NCBI GenBank assembly: GCA_037968855.1
Contig: JBBKWH010000047.1
Coordinates: 1-58,518, forward strand
Length of the DNA stretch: 58,518 bases
DNA from: JBBKWH01 sp037968855
Lineage (GTDB): Bacteria; Pseudomonadota; Gammaproteobacteria; Pseudomonadales; Moraxellaceae
Direction: 5' to 3'
Shown: one piece after another, positions 24,096 to 33,287 of the stretch
Layout: each line of letters opens with the position of its first letter
How positions within the stretch are numbered: position 1 is the stretch's first letter
Notes under the pieces: generated by a model
Told to the model about the DNA's origin: nothing
The model's database searches: none
The model's input: the letters and a program-made list of their open reading frames with translations, nothing else
Translations under genes and position numbers: made by a program

Positions 24096-26420
24096 ATGAG
24101 CCATCTACACACTGCACGCCATACGCTGGCCACCTTGGGCAACGCCCTAATTGACAAAATCCCGACCCTCCATCACGCCGAACTTGCCGCCGACGCGACG
24201 GGCGCGCACACGCACTATCGCGCCTGTACCTTGTGCGAAGCGATGTGTGGTGTGGTGATTCAAACCCAAGACCAACAAATCATCTCGATTAAAGGCGATG
24301 CCAACGACCCATTTAGCCAAGGCTATATCTGTCCCAAAGCCACTGCATTGCAAGATTTGCACGAAGATCCAGAGCGTATTCGTCATCCGATGAAACGCAC
24401 CGCCGACGGCTGGCAGCAGATCTCTTGGGATGAAGCGCTTGATACCGTTGCCAGTGAGTTTAAGCGGATTCAGAAAACCTACGGTCGCAATGCCATTGGT
24501 ACCTATTTGGGCAATCCGAATGCACACAACATGGGCGTATTGTTGTTTGGCACGCGTTTTTTGCAACAACTCAAAACCCGTAATAAATTTTCGGCCACGT
24601 CTGTTGATCAACTGCCGCACCATATTGTCTGCTATCAGATGTTTGGTCATCAGTTACAAGTGCCGGTGCCGGATATTGACCACACCGATTTCTTTTTGAT
24701 TATTGGCGGTAATCCACTCGCCTCAAACGGCAGCATCATGACCGTGCCGAATGTCAAAAACCGCCTTAAAGCGATCAAGGCCCGTGGTGGCCAAGTGGTG
24801 GTGATTGATCCACGCCGCAGCGAAACCGCCGAGATTGCCACACAGCATCTGTTTATTCGTCCTGCCAGCGATGTGTTGCTGATGTTGTCCATGCTCAACG
24901 TGCTGCACGAGGAGCGCTTGATTCAGCCACATCGGTTGCATCAACTGACGACCGATCTGGATCAAATTGCCGCAATGGTTGCACCTTACTCACCAGAGCG
25001 AGTCAGCGCACAGACTGGCATTGCCGCCGAGACCATTCGTAAGCTGACCCGTGATTTTGTCAGTGCCAAAACTGCGGTTTGTTATGGTCGAATGGGCGCG
25101 TCGGTACAAGCATTTGGCACGCTGACCCAATATCTGATCATGGTGTTTAACCTGTTGACAGGCCGACTGGATACACGTGGCGGCCTGATGTTTCCACGGC
25201 CAGCCGCAGACATTGCCAGTCAAACCGGACGCGGTCATATTGGCAAATATCATTCACGCGTGCGCGGACTGCCGGAATTTGCAGGTGAACTTCCCGTGGC
25301 TGTATTGGCCGAAGAAATCCTGACCAAAGGCGATGGACAGATTAAAGCGTTCTTTTTGGCTGCTGGTAATCCGATCTTATCCACGCCAAACGGTGAACAA
25401 CTGGATCGCGCCTTTGCGCAATTAGAATTTATGGTTGCGGTAGATTTTTACCTGACCGAAAGCACCCGACACGCGCATATTCTATTGCCACCGGTTGGGC
25501 CGCTAGAGCGTGAGCATTACGACTTGGTGTTCCATAACTTTGCGGTGCGCAACAGTGCCAAATGGTCAAACGCACTGTTTGCCCCACAAGGCGAATCACG
25601 GCAAGACTGGCAAATCTATCTGGCCTTAAGTGAAAAAATGGCCAAAAAGACCAGCCTTCTTGCCAGTGCTGGGGTGCAAGCCCTACATAAACTGGGGCCA
25701 GCAGCCTTGATTGAGGTCTTGTTACTGTCCGGCCCATACGGGCTACGCCAGCAGCTTGATCCACGCAAAAGCCTGAGCCTGTTTAAGCTGAAAAAAAATC
25801 CTCACGGTATCGACCTCGGCTCACTACAACCGCAACTGCCACAAGCACTGTATCACCGTGACAAGCGCATTCATTTGGCTTTGGACTATTTCCAACCAGA
25901 TATTGCCCGTGTTGAGCAGCACTTTTTTGCCAATCCATCGAACACCACACTCCCAACGCAAACCGGCCATGCCATGACCCTGATTGGTCGTCGTCATGTG
26001 CGCAGTAATAACTCTTGGCTACACAACAGCCAGCGTTTGGTCAAAGGCAAGTCCCGCTGCACAGCGATGCTTCATCCTGATGATGCCGCCGCACTAGGCA
26101 TTGTCGATCAACAACTGATTACCGTTCGCTCACGCGTTGGCGAGGTACAGATTGCTGCCGAAATCACCGATGAGTTAATGCAGGGCGTGATCAGCATTCC
26201 GCATGGTTGGGGCCACAACAAAACCGGCACACAATGGCAAATCGCCGAACAACATGCGGGTGTTAGCGTCAATGCGCTGACCGATGACTTGGCCATTGAC
26301 ACGCTATCAGGCAATGCCGCATTAAATGCAGTACCCGTTTGGGTCTCGATTGCCAATATCCACCATCAGCCAATCACTGACAACACCCATGACCAAACGC
26401 CTGAGCATACTCAGGCATAA
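24096..26420 (+). CDS. Molybdopterin-dependent oxidoreductase, single subunit
   Basis: 774 residues, starting at ATG 24096 behind AAGGA; the frame is open upstream but without family sequence. The N-terminus binds a 4Fe-4S cluster: CTLCEAMC with a further cysteine in YICPK about 40 residues later. The body is the bis-MGD molybdenum domain of the formate dehydrogenase/nitrate reductase/DMSO reductase superfamily (FLIIGGNPLASNG, VVIDPRRSETAEIA), and the C-terminal beta-barrel ends with IPHGWGHN. There is no Tat signal and no small electron-transfer or membrane subunit next to it, so it probably works in the cytosol with a diffusible donor. Substrate unknown. Confidence 0.88.
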   Translation: MSHLHTARHTLATLGNALIDKIPTLHHAELAADATGAHTHYRACTLCEAMCGVVIQTQDQQIISIKGDANDPFSQGYICPKATALQDLHEDPERIRHPMKRTADGWQQISWDEALDTVASEFKRIQKTYGRNAIGTYLGNPNAHNMGVLLFGTRFLQQLKTRNKFSATSVDQLPHHIVCYQMFGHQLQVPVPDIDHTDFFLIIGGNPLASNGSIMTVPNVKNRLKAIKARGGQVVVIDPRRSETAEIATQHLFIRPASDVLLMLSMLNVLHEERLIQPHRLHQLTTDLDQIAAMVAPYSPERVSAQTGIAAETIRKLTRDFVSAKTAVCYGRMGASVQAFGTLTQYLIMVFNLLTGRLDTRGGLMFPRPAADIASQTGRGHIGKYHSRVRGLPEFAGELPVAVLAEEILTKGDGQIKAFFLAAGNPILSTPNGEQLDRAFAQLEFMVAVDFYLTESTRHAHILLPPVGPLEREHYDLVFHNFAVRNSAKWSNALFAPQGESRQDWQIYLALSEKMAKKTSLLASAGVQALHKLGPAALIEVLLLSGPYGLRQQLDPRKSLSLFKLKKNPHGIDLGSLQPQLPQALYHRDKRIHLALDYFQPDIARVEQHFFANPSNTTLPTQTGHAMTLIGRRHVRSNNSWLHNSQRLVKGKSRCTAMLHPDDAAALGIVDQQLITVRSRVGEVQIAAEITDELMQGVISIPHGWGHNKTGTQWQIAEQHAGVSVNALTDDLAIDTLSGNAALNAVPVWVSIANIHHQPITDNTHDQTPEHTQA

Positions 26421-26526
26421 CATGTTTGATATGCTTACCCTCAGCACCCCGTACAATGCGTCCTTATTGATGATCAAACCGTCATCAATGACAACCCGTA
26501 TGGGGATGCTCTGGGAAGTAACACAC

Positions 26527-27084
26527 ATGAACACATTCATCATCCCAATTGCAGGTCTGATCCTGATGGGTAGCCTTAGCAATCAAGTCTTTGCTGCTGA
26601 TGACTATTTTACGCTGCATCAAAAATACTCGGTGTTAACCTGCCCTGCCGCCAGCACCCCCAATCAGAACGCCAACACTCGTCGCGAGGCTATTGGACAT
26701 TGTCTAGATGCCGAGCTTGCCGCAATTGATCAAAGCATTAATCAACGCTATGAGCAGCTTCTTACCAGAATTAACGCCAAAACAGCGGACAAAACCCCAA
26801 CTGCCAAAGTCACACCACCAGAAAAATCCAATAAAAAATCTCTAGACCCTTTGGTGATACCCAGCGCAAGCGTCAAAGCGCAAGCAGCGTCTTTTAACTT
26901 AAGCCGAGATACCCTCGAAAAATCGCAACAAGCATGGCTCAAGTATCGCTCCGCCACTTGTGGCTTTGAGACCTCACCATCGGCCAAAAGCCCGACCTTT
27001 GAAAATCACATCAAGCTCTGTTTACTCAGTTATACCCGTGAACGCAGTGAGTATTTACAGTGGTTTTTAGAACATCAAGACTAA
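26527..27084 (+). CDS. LprI-like (DUF1311) periplasmic protein
   Basis: 185 residues from MNTFIIP, with GGGAAG upstream. The signal peptide ends near residue 23 (NQVFA). The C-terminal LprI-type motif SQQAWLKYRSATC and matching cysteines (CPAAS, HCLDAEL, LCLLSY) define the family, some members of which inhibit lysozyme. A lysine-, threonine- and proline-rich insert of about 60 residues (ending around LVIPSASVK) splits the domain, which is unusual for this small fold. It follows the oxidoreductase on the same strand after 106 bases. The inhibitor role is not established here. Confidence 0.72.
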   Translation: MNTFIIPIAGLILMGSLSNQVFAADDYFTLHQKYSVLTCPAASTPNQNANTRREAIGHCLDAELAAIDQSINQRYEQLLTRINAKTADKTPTAKVTPPEKSNKKSLDPLVIPSASVKAQAASFNLSRDTLEKSQQAWLKYRSATCGFETSPSAKSPTFENHIKLCLLSYTRERSEYLQWFLEHQD

Positions 27085-27113
27085 AAAAACCGCCATGATT
27101 GGCGGTTTTTTTA
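27084..27113. terminator. Bidirectional terminator between LprI-like gene and rbfA
   Basis: AAAAAACCGCC - ATGATT - GGCGGTTTTTT, an 11-bp stem with runs on both sides, placed between the convergent stops. Confidence 0.9.
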
Positions 27114-27126
27114 TTGAGGGCTAAGA

Positions 27127-27555
27127 TCAGTCTGTTGAAGGCTGATCTTTGCTCTCTGACGGTTGGCTATCAGACTCATCTAAGGCAGGAAGATCAGCCA
27201 CCGCTTGAGTAATCAACTGCGTCATGTAGTTACCATGCGCAGTGACCGTATCAAAGTGAAAGCGTAGACGCGGCGTAAACCGTGTCTTGATCTGACGACC
27301 CAGCTCTGCCCGCAAAAAGCCTGCAGCACCATTAAGCACTTCAACCGTGTCACGATTGGCAGCTTCGGTTTGCTCGTCGCCTAGCTCACGGCCCATGACC
27401 GTAAAATAGACTTCGGCATAACCCAAATCCGAACTCACCTTGACATTGGAAATGGTGATTAGCCCGCCAATGCGTGGATCTTTTAAATTCATACGGATGA
27501 TAGTGGATAGCTCACGCTGTACCTGATCACCCATACGTTTGAGACGCTGACTCAT
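27127..27555 (-). CDS. rbfA: Ribosome-binding factor A
   Basis: A KH-fold factor for late 30S maturation, 142 residues from MSQRLKRMGD (GGAG 8 bases upstream). The conserved opening QRLKRMGDQVQRELSTII and middle LKDPRIGGLITISNVKVSSDLGYAEVY are present. The C-terminal tail is acidic and serine-rich. Last gene of the leftward rimP-nusA-infB-rbfA operon. Confidence 0.96.
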   Translation of the reverse strand: MSQRLKRMGDQVQRELSTIIRMNLKDPRIGGLITISNVKVSSDLGYAEVYFTVMGRELGDEQTEAANRDTVEVLNGAAGFLRAELGRQIKTRFTPRLRFHFDTVTAHGNYMTQLITQAVADLPALDESDSQPSESKDQPSTD

Positions 27556-27579
27556 GGTCGCTGCTCCAAATGGCACGCC

Positions 27580-30261
27580 TTACAGCGTGCGCTTGATTTC
27601 CTGCACTTCGTAGACTTCGATCTTGTCGAGTTCTTTGATGTCTTTGTAGCCCTTAACCGCCAGACCACATTCGATACCAGCACGCACTTCGTTCATGTCA
27701 TCTTTGTGGCGACGCAGCGATTCCAATTCACCTTGGAATACCACCACATCATCGCGCAGCACACGAATCGGCTTGTTGCGATAGATGGTGCCTTCCATGA
27801 CCATACAACCAGCAGCAGCACCGAAACGGCTTGAACGGAATACTTGACGAACTTGCGCAATACCCAAGATATTTTCACGATGTTCCGGCGCCAACATACC
27901 GCTCATGGCTGCTTTGACATCATCAATCATCTCGTAAATGATGCTGTAATAACGCAAATCAACATCATCTTGCTGGCATTTTAAACGTGCAGCATTGTCA
28001 GCACGAACGTTAAAGCCTAGCAGTACCGCACCGGTTGACTCAGCCAAGCTGACGTCAGACTCAGTGATCGCGCCGACACCCGAACCCACGATGCGAACAT
28101 AAACATCATCCACCGACAGGTCATTCAACGCGCTGCTGAGCGCTTCGAGTGAACCACGCACATCGGTTTTGAGCACAATATTGACGCTCGGCACGTCTTT
28201 TTTGCCCATTGATGCCATGATGTTTTCAAGACGCATGCCATTCTGACGAGTCAGCTTGGCTTCACGCTCACGCACACCACGGAATTCAGCCACTTCACGG
28301 GCTTTCTTCTCGTCGGAGACAACCAAGAATTCATCACCGGCATTCGGTGCATCGGGTAGGCCCAAAATTTCGACTGGAATCGATGGACCTGCGGATTTGA
28401 TCGGCTTGCCGTTTTCGTCATTCATGGCACGAACACGGCCATAGAACGCGCCTGCCAAGATCAAGTCGCCGGTTTTGAGCGTGCCTTTTTGTACCAGCAA
28501 GCTGGCAACCGCACCACGACCTTTGTCGATACGTGCTTCGATCACCACGCCTTGCGCAGCACCTTCGTCTGATGCGGTTAATTCCATCAGTTCCGCTTGG
28601 ATACTGATCAAATCAAGCAATTCGTCAACACCCATACCCGACTTGGCAGAGATCTTGGCCGCAGGGACATCACCATTCCAAATTTCAGTGGTGATGCCTT
28701 TGACTGCCAACTCATTCAACACGCGATCTGGATCAGCACTTTCTTTGTCCATCTTGTTGATGGCAATGATCATGGGTGTACCCGCAGCACGCGCGTGATC
28801 AATGGCTTCGGCAGTTTGCGGCATGACGCCGTCATCTGCTGCAACCACAATCACTACAATATCAGTCGCCTTGGCACCACGAGCACGCATGGCAGTAAAC
28901 GCAGCGTGACCCGGTGTATCCAAGAAGGTAATCACACCTTTGTCGGTTTCGACATGGTATGCACCAATGTGCTGAGTAATGCCACCCGCTTCGCCAGAGG
29001 CAACTTTGGCACGGCGGATATAATCCAACAGCGAGGTCTTACCATGGTCAACATGACCCATGATGGTGACCACTGGCGGACGAGGTTTGGCATCGCCACG
29101 CTCACGACCAGCCGCTTCAACCAAGTTGTCTTCGACGGCGGTATCACTGACCAGAATCGGATTGTGACCCAACTCTTCAACCACTAACGCGGCAGTGGCT
29201 TGATCAATCGGCTGATCTTCACGGACCATTTCGCCCATTTTCATCAACATACGGATGACTTCGCGGGCTTTAACGGCCATTTTTTGTGCCAAGTCAGCCA
29301 CAACAATGTTTTCACCGATCTGCACGTCATACACTTGCTTTTCAACTGGTTTTTCAAAACCATGTTGATTGGCTTGGCTGGTTTTTAAGCCTTTATGTGA
29401 CGGGCGAATGCGTTGCTCTTCTTGACCTTTACGGCCACCGCTACGGCCTTTACCACCACGAGAGTTTGGCGTTGTGGCAACACCACGCTTAATCTCACGG
29501 TTTTCTTTATCAAATGACTCTTCGTAAGCGCGACCCACCAGACCACGTGCAAGCGGTGCGGTTTCGTCAATTTTACGTTCGACAACGGCTTCACCACTAG
29601 CGTACTTGGTGGCCATTTGGCGCATTTGCTCAAGTGTGCGCTGTTGTGCGGCTTCAGCTGCCACACGACGAGCCGCTTCTTCGGCCGCTTTGAGGCGGGC
29701 GATTTCAGCTTCACGTGCTTTCTTTTGCTCTGGTGTTTCTTCTTTCACCACTCGTTTTTTGGCCGGTGCATCTTTTTTGCTAGGTGCTTGCTTAGAAGCA
29801 GGCGCAGCAGCAGGTGCTTCACGCATGGCTTTTTCGTGTGCTTCAGCCGCCAGACGTGCTTGTTCACGTGCTTCTGATTCGGCTTTTTGGCGCGAAATCA
29901 TATCGGCGCGTGCTTTGGCCTCGGCGTCAGCTTTGGCACGAGCATCGGCAGCAATTGATGCTGGATCAGGCTTGACGAAGGTTTGACGCTTACGCACTTC
30001 AACATTAATACTTTTGGTTTTGCCACCTGTACTGGCCACTTTGGCAGTACTGGTGGTCTTACGGGTCAACGTGATCTTACGATCAGGCGCTTGTTGACCA
30101 TGGGAGCGCTGTAAATGCGCGACCAAACGCTCTTGCTCTGTATCACTCACTAAACTTTCGGCTGTCCGTTGAGGCAGGCCGGCATCGGCCAGTTGCTCCA
30201 GCAGCTTTTCGACCGGTTTTTGCACCATCTGTGCCAGTTCTTTTACGGTTTTATCCGCCAT
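27580..30261 (-). CDS. infB: Translation initiation factor IF-2
   Basis: A GTPase that places fMet-tRNA on the 30S subunit. 893 residues. The N-terminal IF2_N domain (KELAQMVQKPVEKLLEQLADAG) is followed by a long charged alanine/lysine/glutamate helical region (about 95-235). A second IF2_N-like segment comes next (about 315-365), then the G domain (GHVDHGKTSLLDYIR near 400, with DTPGHAAF and NKMD) and the beta-barrel and C-terminal domains that bind fMet. Cotranscribed with nusA (12 bases apart) and rbfA. Confidence 0.97.
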   Translation of the reverse strand: MADKTVKELAQMVQKPVEKLLEQLADAGLPQRTAESLVSDTEQERLVAHLQRSHGQQAPDRKITLTRKTTSTAKVASTGGKTKSINVEVRKRQTFVKPDPASIAADARAKADAEAKARADMISRQKAESEAREQARLAAEAHEKAMREAPAAAPASKQAPSKKDAPAKKRVVKEETPEQKKAREAEIARLKAAEEAARRVAAEAAQQRTLEQMRQMATKYASGEAVVERKIDETAPLARGLVGRAYEESFDKENREIKRGVATTPNSRGGKGRSGGRKGQEEQRIRPSHKGLKTSQANQHGFEKPVEKQVYDVQIGENIVVADLAQKMAVKAREVIRMLMKMGEMVREDQPIDQATAALVVEELGHNPILVSDTAVEDNLVEAAGRERGDAKPRPPVVTIMGHVDHGKTSLLDYIRRAKVASGEAGGITQHIGAYHVETDKGVITFLDTPGHAAFTAMRARGAKATDIVVIVVAADDGVMPQTAEAIDHARAAGTPMIIAINKMDKESADPDRVLNELAVKGITTEIWNGDVPAAKISAKSGMGVDELLDLISIQAELMELTASDEGAAQGVVIEARIDKGRGAVASLLVQKGTLKTGDLILAGAFYGRVRAMNDENGKPIKSAGPSIPVEILGLPDAPNAGDEFLVVSDEKKAREVAEFRGVREREAKLTRQNGMRLENIMASMGKKDVPSVNIVLKTDVRGSLEALSSALNDLSVDDVYVRIVGSGVGAITESDVSLAESTGAVLLGFNVRADNAARLKCQQDDVDLRYYSIIYEMIDDVKAAMSGMLAPEHRENILGIAQVRQVFRSSRFGAAAGCMVMEGTIYRNKPIRVLRDDVVVFQGELESLRRHKDDMNEVRAGIECGLAVKGYKDIKELDKIEVYEVQEIKRTL

Positions 30262-30273
30262 GCGCTGCTACCC

Positions 30274-31752
30274 CTAGTTAAACCATGATTCACGGGCCTT
30301 CATGATCAGTCGGCCTGCAGTGTCTGCATCGAGATCGTCGATGTCAGCAATTTCGTCAATACTTTGATCTGCCAGATCATCAATGGTGATCACACCGTGG
30401 GCTGCCAATGCAAATGCCAGCTCGCGGGTCATGCCTTCCATATTCAGCAGTTCTTCGCTTGGATCTTGAATACTTTCTTGTTGCAACAGTGCATCAGCCA
30501 GCGCCACTTCTTTGGCACGACCTTGCAACATGACCACCATGTCTTGTTCCAAACCAATTTCATCAAAGGTTTCGGCAGGCACATACGCCACTTCTTCAAG
30601 CGAGGTAAAGCCCATTTCAACCAACGCAATCGACAACTCTGGATCAAGATCCAAACGTGCCGTAAACATATCGACGTATTGTTGCGTTTCGCTTGATTGA
30701 CGCTCGCGATATTCATCTTCGAGCATCATATCAAGCTTGTAACCAGTCAATTCCGAGGCCAAACGAACGTTCTGACCTTGTGTACCAATGGCACGCGCCA
30801 ACTGGTCACTTGCAGCAAAAATAATATCGGCGCTACGGGCATCTTCATCCAACACAATGCCGGATACATCCGCAGGCTCAAGCGCACTAACAATGTACTG
30901 GGCGTCGTCATCTGACCACACCACCACATCAATACGCTCGCCGTTTAGCTCTTGCTGTACCGCTTGAATCCGTGTGCCGCGCATGCCGATACAAGCACCA
31001 ACAGGATCAATACGATGATCATTGGTCTTAACTGCAATTTTGGCGCGTACACCCGGCTGACGTGCAGCACCTTTGATTTCGATGATTTCTTCACCGATCT
31101 CTGGTACTTCTTTCATCATCAAGGCAATCAGCATTTCTGGGCGTGAGCGCGACAGCAACAACTGCGCACCACGACCTTCGCGATTGACATTATACAAAAT
31201 GGCATTGACGCGCTGTTTGGCACGAAAAGTTTCTTTAGGCAGCATTTCGTCGCGAGCCAAATAGCCCTCGGCATTGCCGCCTAAATCAACAATAAAGCCA
31301 TCTTTGGTTTGTTTTTTGACTTCACCATAGATGAGCTCACCAACGCGTGAGGCATAGGCATCTGCCACCAACGCGCGTTCGGCTTCACGAATTTTTTGCA
31401 CAATCACTTGTTTGGCAATTTGCGCAGCAATCCGACCAAACTCAATCGATGGGATCTGTTCTTGACGGATGTCGCCTAGCTTCCACTCATTTGGATCGAG
31501 ATCGCTGAGGGCATCTTGACAGGCTGGCATCTCGTGGTCTTCATCAGACACGACTTCCCAAACACGAAAGGTATCGTACTCGCCAGTTTTGCGATCAATC
31601 AATACGCGCAACTCGACTTCGTCGTCGTGCTCATAGAACTTTTTTTTGGTTGCAGCAACCAGTGCCTCTTCCAGCGCTTCAAAAATTGCTTCGCGCCCTA
31701 CACCTTTTTCGTTGCTGACAATCTCGACTACAGTCAGAATTTCGCGACTCAT
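30274..31752 (-). CDS. nusA: Transcription termination/antitermination factor NusA
   Basis: An RNA polymerase-binding elongation factor of 492 residues. Order: N-terminal polymerase-binding domain (REILTVVEIVSNEKGVGRE), S1 domain (GELIYGEVKKQTKDGFIVDLGG near 135), two KH domains (VGACIGMRGTRIQAVQQELNGERIDVV near 255), and two C-terminal acidic repeats ending in SIDEIADIDDLDADTAGRLIMKARE. AGGTGA lies before the ATG. Confidence 0.97.
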   Translation of the reverse strand: MSREILTVVEIVSNEKGVGREAIFEALEEALVAATKKKFYEHDDEVELRVLIDRKTGEYDTFRVWEVVSDEDHEMPACQDALSDLDPNEWKLGDIRQEQIPSIEFGRIAAQIAKQVIVQKIREAERALVADAYASRVGELIYGEVKKQTKDGFIVDLGGNAEGYLARDEMLPKETFRAKQRVNAILYNVNREGRGAQLLLSRSRPEMLIALMMKEVPEIGEEIIEIKGAARQPGVRAKIAVKTNDHRIDPVGACIGMRGTRIQAVQQELNGERIDVVVWSDDDAQYIVSALEPADVSGIVLDEDARSADIIFAASDQLARAIGTQGQNVRLASELTGYKLDMMLEDEYRERQSSETQQYVDMFTARLDLDPELSIALVEMGFTSLEEVAYVPAETFDEIGLEQDMVVMLQGRAKEVALADALLQQESIQDPSEELLNMEGMTRELAFALAAHGVITIDDLADQSIDEIADIDDLDADTAGRLIMKARESWFN

Positions 31753-31793
31753 ATGTCACCTATAACTTGGGTTAAATCGAATCCGATTTCGCT

Positions 31794-32333
31794 CTAGTCT
31801 TGATAGACCAGATGCGCCTTATCAATATTATCCGCCTCAATATCCACGGCTTCATCTTCAAACATCAGGCGAATGCCCTGCTCATTGACCAGCAACAACT
31901 CACCATTGAGCTTACGACGATTTTTGACCGGAGAGATCAAGCGCAATGCGACAGTTTGTCCGATGTAGTTTTGCATCTGCTGCAAATGAAAGAAGGGGCG
32001 ATCCCAACCCGGTGACGACACTTCAAGTGAGTACTCACCAGCAATCGGATCATGCACGTCCAATACACCGCTCACTTGATGATTGACCGCTACGCAGTCT
32101 TTGACGCCAATCCCTAGCCCCTCTGCATCATCTTGATCGTCATCATCAAGACTGATGACAGGCTCAACTGCACTTTGATCAAGCGTGTGATCAACGGGCT
32201 TATCGATATAGATACGCAATAAGGAGCGACGGCCTTGCTGCAAGAACTCGATGCCCCATAGCTCGACATTGCAAGCAGCAACGGCGGGCGCGATGAGATC
32301 GGTTAATGACTTTGTCTTAGCAGATTGTTTCAT
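31794..32333 (-). CDS. rimP: Ribosome maturation factor RimP
   Basis: A 30S assembly factor, 179 residues from MKQSAKTKS. The core GIEFLQQGRRSLLRIYIDKP and SGEYSLEVSSPGWDRPFF-type motif (here IAGEYSLEVSSPGWDRP) are clear. Between them lies an acidic insertion (SLDDDDQDDAEGLG) that lengthens the protein beyond the usual 150 or so. I recall a similar insertion in Acinetobacter RimP, which supports the family placement of this genome. First gene of the rimP-nusA-infB-rbfA operon. Confidence 0.95.
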   Translation of the reverse strand: MKQSAKTKSLTDLIAPAVAACNVELWGIEFLQQGRRSLLRIYIDKPVDHTLDQSAVEPVISLDDDDQDDAEGLGIGVKDCVAVNHQVSGVLDVHDPIAGEYSLEVSSPGWDRPFFHLQQMQNYIGQTVALRLISPVKNRRKLNGELLLVNEQGIRLMFEDEAVDIEADNIDKAHLVYQD

Positions 32334-32402
32334 GGGATATCTGGAATCGTTCCACTTCAGGCCAATCAAACGGAAGTCCGCCTGATTTCCCGTTCATGTC
32401 TA

Positions 32403-32428
32403 GTCCAGAATCAGGGTCCAGAATCAGG
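32403..32428. repeat. Tandem 13-bp direct repeat upstream of rimP
   Basis: GTCCAGAATCAGG occurs twice in immediate succession (32403-32415 and 32416-32428), perfect in both copies, between the rimP start and the double terminator. It may be a recent duplication or a paired binding site in the rimP promoter region. Confidence 0.7.
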
Positions 32429-32467
32429 AAAGCATTCCCCGGAAGATCGGGCGAACGTTTAAAACAA

Positions 32468-32494
32468 AAAATGGGCATGAACGCCCATTTTTCA
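32468..32494 (-). terminator. Second terminator upstream of rimP
   Basis: On the minus strand AAAATGGGC - GTTCAT - GCCCATTTT followed by more U residues. Together with the hairpin at 32541-32570 it separates the tRNA transcript from rimP. Confidence 0.8.
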
Positions 32495-32540
32495 ATGGCA
32501 TCTTTAACGTCTGGTAAACGTTCTCAGATTGCCATCTTGC

Positions 32541-32570
32541 AAAAAAGCCCACATATATGTGGGCTCTTTT
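32541..32570 (-). terminator. First terminator after tRNA-fMet
   Basis: On the minus strand a long stem, AGCCCACAT with ATGTGGGCT, followed by TTTTTT, 8 bases after the tRNA 3' end. Confidence 0.85.
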
Positions 32571-32577
32571 GTAAATA

Positions 32578-32654
<77 letters not shown>

Positions 32655-32767
32655 TCAACAGACCGTGAATACTACTCTTGGTCTTACATCCTGTCAAGCT
32701 TTAATTTTCAACTTGAACACTTTACTTCGGTTTGGCGTTTCTGGTTGTACATACCAAATCGAGATAA

Positions 32768-32852
32768 TGGTGCGGAAGGGGGGACTTGAACCCCCACGGC
32801 CGAAGCCACTACCACCTCAAGGTAGCGTGTCTACCAATTCCACCACCCCCGC
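32768..32852 (-). tRNA. tRNA-Leu(GAG)
   Basis: The complement folds as an 85-base class II tRNA: acceptor GCGGGGG, anticodon arm CUACC-UUGAGGU-GGUAG (anticodon GAG), variable arm with the loop GGCUUCGGCC, a T-arm with GGUUCAAGUCC, and encoded CCA. It starts 10 bases after the secG stop, so it must be processed from the secG transcript. Confidence 0.97.
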
Positions 32853-32862
32853 AGGAAGGACA

Positions 32863-33258
32863 CTAGTGTATGGGATCAACTGGGGTATTGGAAGCACTAT
32901 TTTCATTATTTGTAGAATTAATGCTAACGTCCGGCGAATTTTTAAGCACATCTGTTACAGGCTTGGGCACAACTGGTTGTGTAACAGGCACTTGCATTGC
33001 AGCAGGCAAACTTAGCAATTGCGCCGCTTCACGCTTAGCCATAATTGCCAAACCCAAACTGGTCAAAAAGAAAATAGCCGTCAGCACTGCAGTGGTACGG
33101 GTCAAAAAGTTAGCTGAACCCGCAGCACCAAACACCGTACCAGATGCACCACCACCAAACGACGCACCAGCCTCAGCCCCTTTGCCCTGCTGAATGAGGA
33201 TCAAGGCAATCATGCCGAGCGCCACTATAATATGTACAACCAACATCAGCGTTCCCAC
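32863..33258 (-). CDS. secG: Preprotein translocase subunit SecG
   Basis: An inner-membrane subunit of the SecYEG channel, 131 residues, from a GTG start behind a perfect GGAGGT. Two membrane helices (about 5-22 and 53-72) flank the conserved loop GKGAEAGASFGGGASGTVFGAAGSANFLTR. The C-terminal tail beyond residue 75 is long, hydrophilic and asparagine/serine/proline-rich, longer than in E. coli SecG (110). It is 29 bases after tpiA and directly before tRNA-Leu. Confidence 0.95.
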   Translation of the reverse strand: MGTLMLVVHIIVALGMIALILIQQGKGAEAGASFGGGASGTVFGAAGSANFLTRTTAVLTAIFFLTSLGLAIMAKREAAQLLSLPAAMQVPVTQPVVPKPVTDVLKNSPDVSINSTNNENSASNTPVDPIH

Positions 33259-33287
33259 GGTGACCTCCAGCCTGCATCAGCCCTAAA

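Noticed and set aside
28597..29187. Long plus-strand frame inside infB
   Set aside because: infB is certain on the other strand; the translation is low-complexity antisense.
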